NCBI GenBank assembly: GCA_030544165.1
Contig: JAUNRP010000116.1
Coordinates: 1 to 6,532, forward strand
Reading direction: 5' to 3'
Source of the DNA: a bacterium
GTDB lineage: Bacteria > Actinomycetota > Actinomycetes > Actinomycetales > Actinomycetaceae
Length of the DNA stretch: 6,532 nucleotides
The notes beneath the pieces are model-generated. The model was not told where the DNA came from. It searched no databases and saw nothing but the letters and a program-made list of their open reading frames with translations. This document shows positions 1 through 4,859 of this stretch, one piece after another; within the stretch, counting starts at the first letter, position 1; each line of letters opens with the position of its first letter. The translations under genes and the position numbers were made by a program.

Positions 1-75
1 TTCGGCCGGGGCTTGTTCGGCCGGGGCCTGGTCAGCCGGTGCCTTCTCGCCGAGGGCCTGCTCGCTCAGGGCCTG
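1..75 (-). repeat. Pentapeptide (QAPAE-like) tail repeats encoded by 15-bp tandem DNA repeats
   Basis: Reading the minus strand, residues 737-761 of the fusion form five consecutive pentads: QALSE, QALGE, KAPAD, QAPAE, QAPAE. At DNA level, 1-15 and 16-30 differ at one base and 31-45 is a degenerate third copy; 46-75 are more diverged. The array continues off the left edge, so its full copy number is unknown. Its Ala/Pro/Glu/Gln composition suggests an extended or disordered acidic tail after the second TetR domain. In-frame 15-bp repeats can expand or contract without breaking the frame. Confidence 0.8.
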
Positions 76-1290
76 CCCGCCCAGTTCCTCCAACGACTCC
101 CCGCGGCTGGCACCATCGATCAGCACGCGGGCCAGCGACTGCGTCTGGGCTGCCGGTATCTTCGGCTGCTCCACGGGGTGGAGGACTTCCGAGAGGACGC
201 TCGTTCCGATCACCTCCGCGGAGTGGAGGTGGAGGCCCAGCTCGACCGCCGGATTGTCGTGGGTGCCCACGCCGAGGTCGAAGAGGGTCTGGACGAACGC
301 CCGGACCATCTCCGAGACCTTCGGACTGCCCGGGTTGGCCGCCGAGATCAGCAGCGCCCGCACGGACTCCCTGCTCCCGGTTCGGGTGAGCATCTGGATC
401 AGGTCCCTGAGGCCGTCCTCGGGGTTCGGGGGCAGATCCGACTCCATGTACTCCGACTGCCACGCCTCGGTGGAGCTCTTGAGATCGTTGACCACGGCCT
501 CCATGAGCCCGGTCTTCGATCCGAAGTAGTAGTGGACGAGCGAGATGTCGCAGCCGGCATCCCGCGCGATGTCCCGCAAGGAGGCCCCATTGAAGCCCCA
601 CCGCGCGAGCAGTCGGCGCGAGGCCAGGAGTATCCGTTCACGGGCGGGCAGGGAGTCATCGATCGGCTCGGGTTCGAGCGAGGTGAACGTGTCCCCGGAA
701 TCGAGTGCGGAGGCTCCTCCGAACCCGGCGAACGGATCCTCCTCGATCGAGGGATCCACGAGCGCGAGACGCGCGGCGAGGAGGCGGGTGATGTCCGCGG
801 AGCCGAGCTGGCGCAACGGATTGATGGGGACCACGTCTCTCAACATGATCAGGCCGGTGACGATCCGGGTGAGGGTGGCGGTGACTGCGGGCCTGCTCGA
901 GGTCCCGATGGCCTCGGCGATGACTCCGGCGAGCCATTGTGCAGTCTCGATCTGCACGGAATCGGAGTGTGCAGTGGGTGAGAGTGCGGTACGTACCAGC
1001 GCCACCACGGAGGCCCGGATCCCGGTGGCGGCCGGACTGGCGAGCATCTCCCCGATGGGGGCGAGCGAGTCAGGCGTCACGGGCGCGAGGAGTCCGAGGA
1101 TCGACTCCCGATCAGGGAACGTCTCCATCACCGCGGCACGGAACAATCCAGACTTTCCGCCGAAGTGGTAGGGCACGAGCCCGGGGTCCACTCGCGCCGC
1201 ACCTGCCACCCGCCGCATGGAGGCGCCGTCGTAGCCGTACTGGGAGAACTCGCGCAGCGCCGCCACGAGCATGCGGCTCTTGGAGTCCAT
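1..1290 (-). other. Tandem TetR regulator moiety of the fusion, possible separate product from internal ATG 1290
   Basis: This is the regulator part of the PheA fusion frame (residue 332 onward). It has two complete TetR-like units in one chain. The first HTH has GASMRRVAGAARVDPGLVPY at 353-372 and the second has GASLRDIARDAGCDISLVHY at 566-585; each is followed by a helical region of TetR C-domain size. TetR proteins normally bind DNA as homodimers, so two HTHs in one chain could form a single-chain dimer recognising unequal half-sites (inference). The halves differ clearly in sequence and look like an old duplication or a joining of two regulators. No good start codon or Shine-Dalgarno separates unit 1 from unit 2. 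ATG 1290 has no Shine-Dalgarno but has a CAGATT hexamer 8 nt upstream, so independent expression is possible. The ligand and target genes cannot be read from the sequence. Confidence 0.75.
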
Positions 1291-2283
1291 GGTCTCGAAA
1301 TCTGGCAGGAAGGCCGATTGTGGCGATTCGGGAGCCTGTTGGAAGGGGACCGGAGAGAACTCCGGCGCACTACCGGTCTGGTTGAGGATGGAGGAGACCC
1401 ACTCCCGCGCAGCGCGGAAGTCCTTGTCCGAGGTGCCCACCCGCAGGGTGGGCCTGCGGCCGTCCGCCGCGGGATACGAGCCGATGAACCGCACCACGGG
1501 GCACACGCGGTGCAGGCCGATCAGCACCGCTTGCAGGCGCTCCTCCATCACGTGGCCCTCCGCATCCATGGAGAACGCGTACCGCCCGAGGGCATCACCG
1601 ATGGGGCGTGACTCGATCCGGGAGAGATTCACTCCACGGACGGAGAACTGCTCCAACATCTCGAGGAGGCCACCCGCCTCGTTGTGGCCGAGGTGGACCA
1701 TGAGGGTGGTCTTGTCCGCTCCTGTGGGGGCTGGCAGTCGGCTCGGCCTGGCCACCGCAACGAACCGGGTCACGGCATTGCGGTTGTCAGCAATATCGGT
1801 GGCGATCAGATCGAGTCCGTACTTCTCCGCCGAGAGGGCCGAGCAGAGTGCCGCATCGTAGTCCGTGGTACCCGCTGCCAGTTCCTGTGCGGCGGCGGCC
1901 GTGGAGGATGTGGGCGTGTGCTCCACGTTCTCCATGGTCCTCGCCACCCACTTGCGGCACTGCGCCCACGCGTGGGGGTGTGTGCCGATCCGCCTGATGT
2001 CCCGGGTTCCGCTGTTCGGCACCGCGAGCACGAACGTGACCGGAAGGAGGATCTCGCCCACGATCACCAGCGGATCCCCTACGCCCAGCGAATCGATGGT
2101 GGCATTCACGCCACCCTCCACGCTGTTCTCGATCGGCACCATCGCCACATCGACCTCACCGGCGCGGACCGCCGCGAGGGCCGCCGGCACATCGATATAC
2201 GGAATCGCCTCCTCGTTGGGCGCATAGCGCCGAACGGCGGCCTCCGTGAACGTGCCCTCAGGGCCGAGGTATCCGAGCTTCAC
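1..2283 (-). CDS. pheA: Prephenate dehydratase fused to two tandem TetR-family regulators (C-terminus beyond window)
   Basis: At least 761 codons are open from GTG 2283 to the left edge; a TAG lies four codons upstream of the GTG. Residues 1-180 are a prephenate dehydratase domain (prephenate to phenylpyruvate, phenylalanine synthesis, cytosolic), with GPEGTF near the N-terminus, VPIENSVEGGV at 49-59 and the catalytic TRF triad at 172-174. Residues about 195-300 are an ACT domain with GGLLEML (204-210) and ESRP (224-227), the usual phenylalanine-binding motifs. Actinobacterial PheA normally ends near residue 300-325. Here a Pro/Gln/Ser-rich linker (302-331) leads into a TetR HTH (332-383, ending PYHFGGKSGLF) with a helical ligand-binding region to about 505, then a second TetR HTH (545-598, HYYFGSKTGLM) with its own C-terminal region to about 735, then QAPAE-type pentads. 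Enzyme motifs look intact. The fusion is seen in sequence; its biological reality is inferred. Alternatively it is two genes joined by stop loss or a sequence error. Confidence 0.85.
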   Translation of the reverse strand, partial: MKLGYLGPEGTFTEAAVRRYAPNEEAIPYIDVPAALAAVRAGEVDVAMVPIENSVEGGVNATIDSLGVGDPLVIVGEILLPVTFVLAVPNSGTRDIRRIGTHPHAWAQCRKWVARTMENVEHTPTSSTAAAAQELAAGTTDYDAALCSALSAEKYGLDLIATDIADNRNAVTRFVAVARPSRLPAPTGADKTTLMVHLGHNEAGGLLEMLEQFSVRGVNLSRIESRPIGDALGRYAFSMDAEGHVMEERLQAVLIGLHRVCPVVRFIGSYPAADGRRPTLRVGTSDKDFRAAREWVSSILNQTGSAPEFSPVPFQQAPESPQSAFLPDFETMDSKSRMLVAALREFSQYGYDGASMRRVAGAARVDPGLVPYHFGGKSGLFRAAVMETFPDRESILGLLAPVTPDSLAPIGEMLASPAATGIRASVVALVRTALSPTAHSDSVQIETAQWLAGVIAEAIGTSSRPAVTATLTRIVTGLIMLRDVVPINPLRQLGSADITRLLAARLALVDPSIEEDPFAGFGGASALDSGDTFTSLEPEPIDDSLPARERILLASRRLLARWGFNGASLRDIARDAGCDISLVHYYFGSKTGLMEAVVNDLKSSTEAWQSEYMESDLPPNPEDGLRDLIQMLTRTGSRESVRALLISAANPGSPKVSEMVRAFVQTLFDLGVGTHDNPAVELGLHLHSAEVIGTSVLSEVLHPVEQPKIPAAQTQSLARVLIDGASRGESLEELGGQALSEQALGEKAPADQAPAEQAPAE
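1299..1304 (-). promoter_or_regulatory. Possible internal -10 box for a short TetR-TetR product
   Basis: The minus strand reads CAGATT, then 8 nt, then ATG at 1290. The layout matches the TAGGAT-8 nt-ATG of the DUF5926 gene in this window, and both spacers end in gacc before the ATG. No clear -35 element is visible. It may be a surviving leaderless promoter of a formerly separate tetR gene, or chance. Confidence 0.3.
1350..1365 (-). terminator. Perfect hairpin inside the PheA-TetR linker (terminator-like relic)
   Basis: The minus strand reads CCGGAG, TTCT, CTCCGG: a perfect 6-bp GC-rich stem with a 4-nt loop. It lies just after the end of the ACT-domain coding sequence and before the first TetR domain, and it is translated in the fusion. 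No T-tract follows. A hairpin here would fit a terminator between separate pheA and tetR genes; inside a continuous gene it may be a relic or chance. Confidence 0.3.
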
Positions 2284-2289
2284 ACGCAG

Positions 2290-2295
2290 AGCCTA
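2290..2295 (-). promoter_or_regulatory. -10 box TAGGCT of the pheA fusion gene, leaderless layout
   Basis: TAGGCT on the minus strand is followed by 6 nt and then GTG 2283, so the expected transcription start falls on the G of the start codon. There is no Shine-Dalgarno in the stretch before the GTG, which fits a leaderless mRNA. The -35 region is weak; a TTGGCA farther upstream is too distant to pair with this box. A leaderless start leaves no room for a leader-peptide attenuator. Confidence 0.55.
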
Positions 2296-2366
2296 TCGGC
2301 GTGAGCAGAAAGTCCGTGACCGCTTGTTGCCAAACTCCGGGACGCGCTCTCACCCGCGCGGCCTCG

Positions 2367-3131
2367 TCAGGGATACGCGACGCCGTAGGGTTCCCCGACG
2401 GCGGGCTGTCCCGTCTTTCCCCGAGCCACAAGTTCGCGGGGTGCCCTCACGCCGCGCAGCCGACGCGCGGCCACGGCCAGGGCGATGTCCCGGTACTGGG
2501 CCCCGCCATTCCCGCGCTCCTCCTGAGGGCGGTGGCGGATGTAGCAGGGGAGCTCCTGGACGGTGAAACCTGCGGTGAGGACATCGATCGTCATCCCCAC
2601 GTCCACCCCCCACCCCCGGGCTAGGGGAGAGGCCACCGCGAACGCCTCCCGTGTGATGCACCGCTGCCCCGAGAGCGGCTGGGCGGGGATCCATCCGGTG
2701 GATCGTTGGATGGCCCTGCGTGCCAGGCGGTCCGTGGACCCGCGCGCGAAGTAGTCCGGGAAGGCACCGATCGCGAGGTCCGCCTCCCCGGATGCCACCG
2801 AGTTCACGAGGGCGGTCAGGCTGGTGGCCGATTCTCCGAGGTCTCCGTCCACGAAGAGGAGGTGCCTCGGCTCCCGCCCCTCGATGTCCCGCATCGCCAC
2901 CACCGAGCCACCCGTCTCCATGGCGGAGGCCTTGCCCCGGTTCACCGAGTGCCGCACCACCACGGCTCCGGCGGAGCGGGCGGCGTGCTGCGTATCGTCC
3001 TCAGAGCCGTCATCCACCACGAGCACGAGGTCCACACGAGGGATTGCCCGGCAGGCTCGCACGGTGGCAGCGATGAACTCGGCCTCATCCTTCGCTGGAA
3101 TGATGGCCGCCACCCTGGTGGACTCGCTCAC
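2367..3131 (-). CDS. Family 2 (GT-A fold) glycosyltransferase
   Basis: 254 aa, soluble, with no membrane segment or signal peptide. Residues 7-45 have the GT2 opening: a beta strand with IIPAKDE, then VLVVDDGSEDDT (36-47), which binds the nucleotide sugar. SVNRGKASAMETG follows at 62-74, and DGD at 95-97 is the metal-binding DxD motif. The segment ADLAIGAF (117-124) and PLSGQR (152-157) are typical of small actinobacterial GT2 proteins resembling dolichol-phosphate-mannose synthase and glucosyl-phosphoglycerate synthase relatives. Donor and acceptor cannot be determined. The start is GTG 3131: an in-frame TAG lies just upstream, and the GGAGG at 3137-3133 is only one base from the start, too close to act as a normal ribosome site. 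The TAGGCT box 6 nt upstream suggests leaderless translation. GTG 3113 is an alternative start. The gene ends 83 bp before the pheA fusion, which has its own promoter-like box. Confidence 0.9.
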   Translation of the reverse strand: MSESTRVAAIIPAKDEAEFIAATVRACRAIPRVDLVLVVDDGSEDDTQHAARSAGAVVVRHSVNRGKASAMETGGSVVAMRDIEGREPRHLLFVDGDLGESATSLTALVNSVASGEADLAIGAFPDYFARGSTDRLARRAIQRSTGWIPAQPLSGQRCITREAFAVASPLARGWGVDVGMTIDVLTAGFTVQELPCYIRHRPQEERGNGGAQYRDIALAVAARRLRGVRAPRELVARGKTGQPAVGEPYGVAYP

Positions 3132-3137
3132 CCCTCC

Positions 3138-3143
3138 AGCCTA
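3138..3143 (-). promoter_or_regulatory. -10 box TAGGCT of the glycosyltransferase gene, leaderless layout
   Basis: The minus strand reads TAGGCT, GGAGGG, GTG. The hexamer and the 6-nt spacing are identical to those at the pheA fusion gene. The expected transcription start coincides with GTG 3131, which explains why the GGAGG is abnormally close to the start codon. No convincing -35 sequence is seen. Confidence 0.55.
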
Positions 3144-3161
3144 GCGAGCGCTGGCCGATCT

Positions 3162-3173
3162 TTTGGGACCAAA
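3162..3173. promoter_or_regulatory. Short palindrome TTTGG-GA-CCAAA upstream of the glycosyltransferase
   Basis: A perfect 5-bp inverted repeat with a 2-nt centre lies 19-30 bp upstream of the -10 box, roughly over the -35 region, in an AT-richer patch of an otherwise GC-rich intergenic stretch. The position would suit an operator. At this length chance is a real alternative. Confidence 0.2.
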
Positions 3174-3189
3174 TGCACTCGTGTGGGGT

Positions 3190-3205
3190 GTGGCGGTTCC
3201 ACCAC
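3190..3205 (-). terminator. Possible hairpin terminator after the DUF5926 gene
   Basis: The minus strand reads GTGGTG, GAAC, CGCCAC: a 6-bp stem including one G-T wobble with a 4-nt loop, starting 3 nt after the TAG stop of the DUF5926 gene. There is no U-tract. Such U-less hairpins occur after genes in GC-rich actinobacteria but are weak evidence alone. Confidence 0.35.
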
Positions 3206-3208
3206 CGG

Positions 3209-4072
3209 CTACCTGAGGTTCACCTGGCGGGAGATGAGCCCATCGCGCACCCGCTTCTCATCCGGCGTGAGGGGCTCCTTCACCGCGAGGGCGGCCTGGA
3301 GGCGCTTCTCGAACTCCGCGGCCGGCTTCTCCAGCTCATCGGCCTCCGTGCCGGGCACCAGTTCCCAGACGGGGACCAGCAGGCCGCAGGCGCGGAAGGC
3401 CCCGATCAGGCGCGCGCCCTCCTCGAGGTCCGTCTCCCGCTTGGCCTGCAGGCGGGTGAGGGCGGCGAGCAGCTCGTTCTCGTCCTCCGGTCGGATCCAG
3501 CGCAGGAACTCCTTGCCCATCCGGGCCCAGTATGCGGAGTCCTGCCCCTCGACGGCGGCCATCGGCACCGCGGATTCGCTCGCCTCCCGTAGGGCGTCCT
3601 CAATCTCCGGGGTCCGCTCCGTGGCCGGATCGATCCAGAAGCCGAAGTCCTCGGTGAGCTCCACCTCGATCGCGGCATCATCCGCGAGGAGGTCCTGGAG
3701 CCTGTCTCCCGGTTCCGGAAGCTCGGCGAGGCGGAGGGCCGAGCCCGGCTCGATCTTCAGGGCCTCCTCGATCGCGTAGGCCACGTCCCGCGAGGCATCC
3801 CCCGAGCTCATCCGGGACTGCATCCCCACCACGATCGAGCCGTCCTCGCGGCGCATCGCCGGGACCTGGTCAGGGAGGAGGCTCACCAGGAGCACCTCGG
3901 TGCCGTCCTTGAGTTCCACCTTCGCCTGCGCCATCGGGAGGATCTCCCGCATGGCCACGAGCCCGGTCTCACCCGTGATGCCCTCGAAGGGGCGCTCCAC
4001 GAACGGGACCTCCCGGCGCTTCGGCTTGGCCGCGACCTCGGCCCGGTTCTTACGACGTGATGCCTTACCCAT
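3209..4072 (-). CDS. DUF5926 family protein of unknown function
   Basis: 287 aa, predicted cytosolic, with no membrane segment. I recognise the actinobacterial DUF5926 pattern. The N-terminus MGKASRRKNRAEV is very basic (nine Lys/Arg in the first 20 residues) and is followed by VPFVERPFEG at 22-31, then a mixed alpha/beta acidic domain with FGFWIDPATERTPEIEDALR in its middle and a charged helical C-terminal third (TRLQAKRE onward, then LTPDEKRVRDG near the end). No catalytic motif is apparent, and the biochemical role is unknown. Start ATG 4072 is chosen because the family signature begins there. The frame is open for another 75 codons upstream, but that part is low-complexity Arg/Gly/Trp sequence and runs through the inverted-repeat element. 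A TAGGAT box lies 8 nt before the ATG with no Shine-Dalgarno. The gene ends 77 bp before the glycosyltransferase start. Confidence 0.85.
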   Translation of the reverse strand: MGKASRRKNRAEVAAKPKRREVPFVERPFEGITGETGLVAMREILPMAQAKVELKDGTEVLLVSLLPDQVPAMRREDGSIVVGMQSRMSSGDASRDVAYAIEEALKIEPGSALRLAELPEPGDRLQDLLADDAAIEVELTEDFGFWIDPATERTPEIEDALREASESAVPMAAVEGQDSAYWARMGKEFLRWIRPEDENELLAALTRLQAKRETDLEEGARLIGAFRACGLLVPVWELVPGTEADELEKPAAEFEKRLQAALAVKEPLTPDEKRVRDGLISRQVNLR

Positions 4073-4080
4073 GGTCCGCA

Positions 4081-4086
4081 ATCCTA
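4081..4086 (-). promoter_or_regulatory. -10 box TAGGAT of the DUF5926 gene
   Basis: The minus strand reads TAGGAT, then TGCGGACC, then ATG 4072. Transcription would start at or within about two bases of the ATG, giving a leaderless or near-leaderless mRNA. No Shine-Dalgarno is present. The -35 region is not recognisable. Confidence 0.55.
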
Positions 4087-4226
4087 CGTGACGTGGACCC
4101 TCCCCGAGCCACGTCCTGAGCCACGCCCCGAGCGCGCCAGGCCACCACCTCCGCGCCAGTCTGGCCCCCGGTCGCCCCACACCCCGACCGCCCTGCACCC
4201 CGCCCGCCGCACCTCGATCTCGAGAT

Positions 4227-4301
4227 GAACGTGCCACTTCCCGAAGAACGTGCCGCCTTCCGAGCCCAGAACGGTCACATTGTTCGGGAAGTGGCACGTT
4301 C
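4227..4301. repeat. 75-bp palindromic element with perfect 19-bp inverted arms and an internal degenerate copy
   Basis: Left arm GAACGTGCCACTTCCCGAA (4227-4245) is the exact reverse complement of right arm TTCGGGAAGTGGCACGTTC (4283-4301). Immediately after the left arm, 4246-4264 is a direct degenerate copy (15 of 19 bases match), so it can pair imperfectly with the right arm as a competing stem. The remaining 18 bp (4265-4282) contain another GAAC that pairs with the GTTC starting the right arm. A 10-bp palindrome (4217-4226) abuts the left side. There is no T-tract, so it is not a classic terminator. It resembles a REP-like or small non-autonomous repeat in form (inference). It could also be a processed RNA structure, a double operator or a large hairpin terminator for the rhodanese transcript. 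Confidence 0.8.
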
Positions 4302-4465
4302 GTGCGTGAGGGGCATCGGGGATGGGGGCCGGAGGCGGCGGCTGCGCGGGGGCACGGCGTTGCCGCAGGTGGCTGCGCGCGGATGGTGGACCAGAGGCGG
4401 GCCCGGAGGAGGGGTGGAGGAGCGGGGCGGGGGTGGGAACGGCAGGGGAGCCCGCGGGAGGTGGG

Positions 4466-4816
4466 TCAGAGGACCGAGGGGGCGCCGCCGTCGTCGCGAA
4501 TCATGGGAAGGGAACGCTCGGACCAACTGAGCATGCCGCCGTCGAGGTTGGTGGCCTCGTAGCCGAACTGACGGAGCCACTCGGTGGCGCGGCCGGAGCG
4601 GCCGCCGCCGCGGCAGGTGACGTAGAGGGGGCCGTCGGGGAGTTCGCGGATCCGGGCGGCGAGCTCGCCGAGCGGGATGTGGATGGCGCCCGGGGCGTGG
4701 CCGGCGGTCCACTCCTCGGGTTCGCGCACGTCGAGGAGGTGGGTGCCCTCGGGGACGGGGGTGGAGGCATCGAGGTCGTTGACGTGGATCTGCTCGGGGG
4801 GCAATTCGCTGGCCAT
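4466..4816 (-). CDS. Single-domain rhodanese-like sulfurtransferase
   Basis: 116 aa, one rhodanese domain, predicted cytosolic with no signal peptide. Motifs in order: LLDVREPEEW (27-36), GHAPGAIHIPLGEL (39-52), the active-site loop CRGGGRS with Cys68 as the expected persulfide-carrying nucleophile (68-74), and GYEATNLDGGMLSW (85-98). Such proteins transfer sulfane sulfur from donors such as thiosulfate to cyanide or cellular acceptors; the physiological partner is not evident. Start ATG 4816 (MASELPPEQI) is preferred because the domain begins soon after it and a TACACT -10-like box lies 7 nt upstream. The frame also reaches an ATG at 4861, but that would add 15 residues and overlap the pgm start. 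The gene is divergent from pgm with 43 bp between start codons. The roughly 390-bp gap downstream separates it from the DUF5926 gene. Confidence 0.92.
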   Translation of the reverse strand: MASELPPEQIHVNDLDASTPVPEGTHLLDVREPEEWTAGHAPGAIHIPLGELAARIRELPDGPLYVTCRGGGRSGRATEWLRQFGYEATNLDGGMLSWSERSLPMIRDDGGAPSVL

Positions 4817-4823
4817 GAACGCC

Positions 4824-4829
4824 AGTGTA
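4824..4829 (-). promoter_or_regulatory. -10 box TACACT of the rhodanese gene
   Basis: The minus strand reads TACACT, GGCGTTC (7 nt), ATG 4816. No Shine-Dalgarno is present, so this is compatible with a leaderless transcript. The hexamer lies inside the 43-bp divergent region and overlaps the place where the pgm -35 element would fall. Confidence 0.5.
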
Positions 4830-4847
4830 TTCACGGCCCGGCTGCGG

Positions 4848-4853
4848 CAGGAT
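4848..4853 (+). promoter_or_regulatory. Candidate -10 box CAGGAT of pgm
   Basis: The plus strand reads CAGGAT, GGGGAC (6 nt), ATG 4860. The spacing equals that of the TAGGCT boxes of two minus-strand genes. The first base departs from the usual T. The alternative reading is that the G-run 4854-4857 acts as a weak ribosome site on a transcript started farther left. Confidence 0.4.
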
Positions 4854-4859
4854 GGGGAC

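Larger units (their letters stand above)
4073..4465. other. Intergenic region between rhodanese and DUF5926 genes, no credible gene
   Basis: This is 393 bp with no convincing CDS on either strand; the open frames here encode Arg/Pro/Gly-rich low-complexity sequence. It holds the DUF5926 -10 box (4081-4086), a C-rich tract (4100-4212), a perfect 10-bp palindrome ATCTCGAGAT (4217-4226), the 75-bp inverted-repeat element (4227-4301) and a strongly G-rich stretch (4320-4465) with G-runs at 4399-4401, 4411-4414, 4424-4427, 4429-4433 and 4435-4437. Confidence 0.7.

Noticed and set aside
13..981. Plus-strand open frame of 322 codons
   Set aside because: It is antisense to the TetR units, which have clear family motifs, and its own translation shows no recognisable domain and biased composition.
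2343..2360. Hairpin with 5-bp stem CGCGC/GCGCG after the glycosyltransferase stop
   Set aside because: The stem is short, the loop is 8 nt and no T-tract follows. CG-rich stems like this arise readily by composition, so it is not called as a terminator.
4084..4278. Small minus-strand open frame over the inverted repeat
   Set aside because: It lies over the left part of the palindromic element, has no family match I recognise, and is explained by the repeat and GC bias.
4073..4297. Upstream extension of the DUF5926 gene to ATG 4297
   Set aside because: The family N-terminus MGKASRRK begins at 4072 next to a -10-like box. The extension is low complexity and would include an inverted-repeat arm.
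4677..4859. Upstream extension of pgm
   Set aside because: It overlaps the rhodanese coding region on the other strand. Similarity to Pgm starts at ATG 4860.
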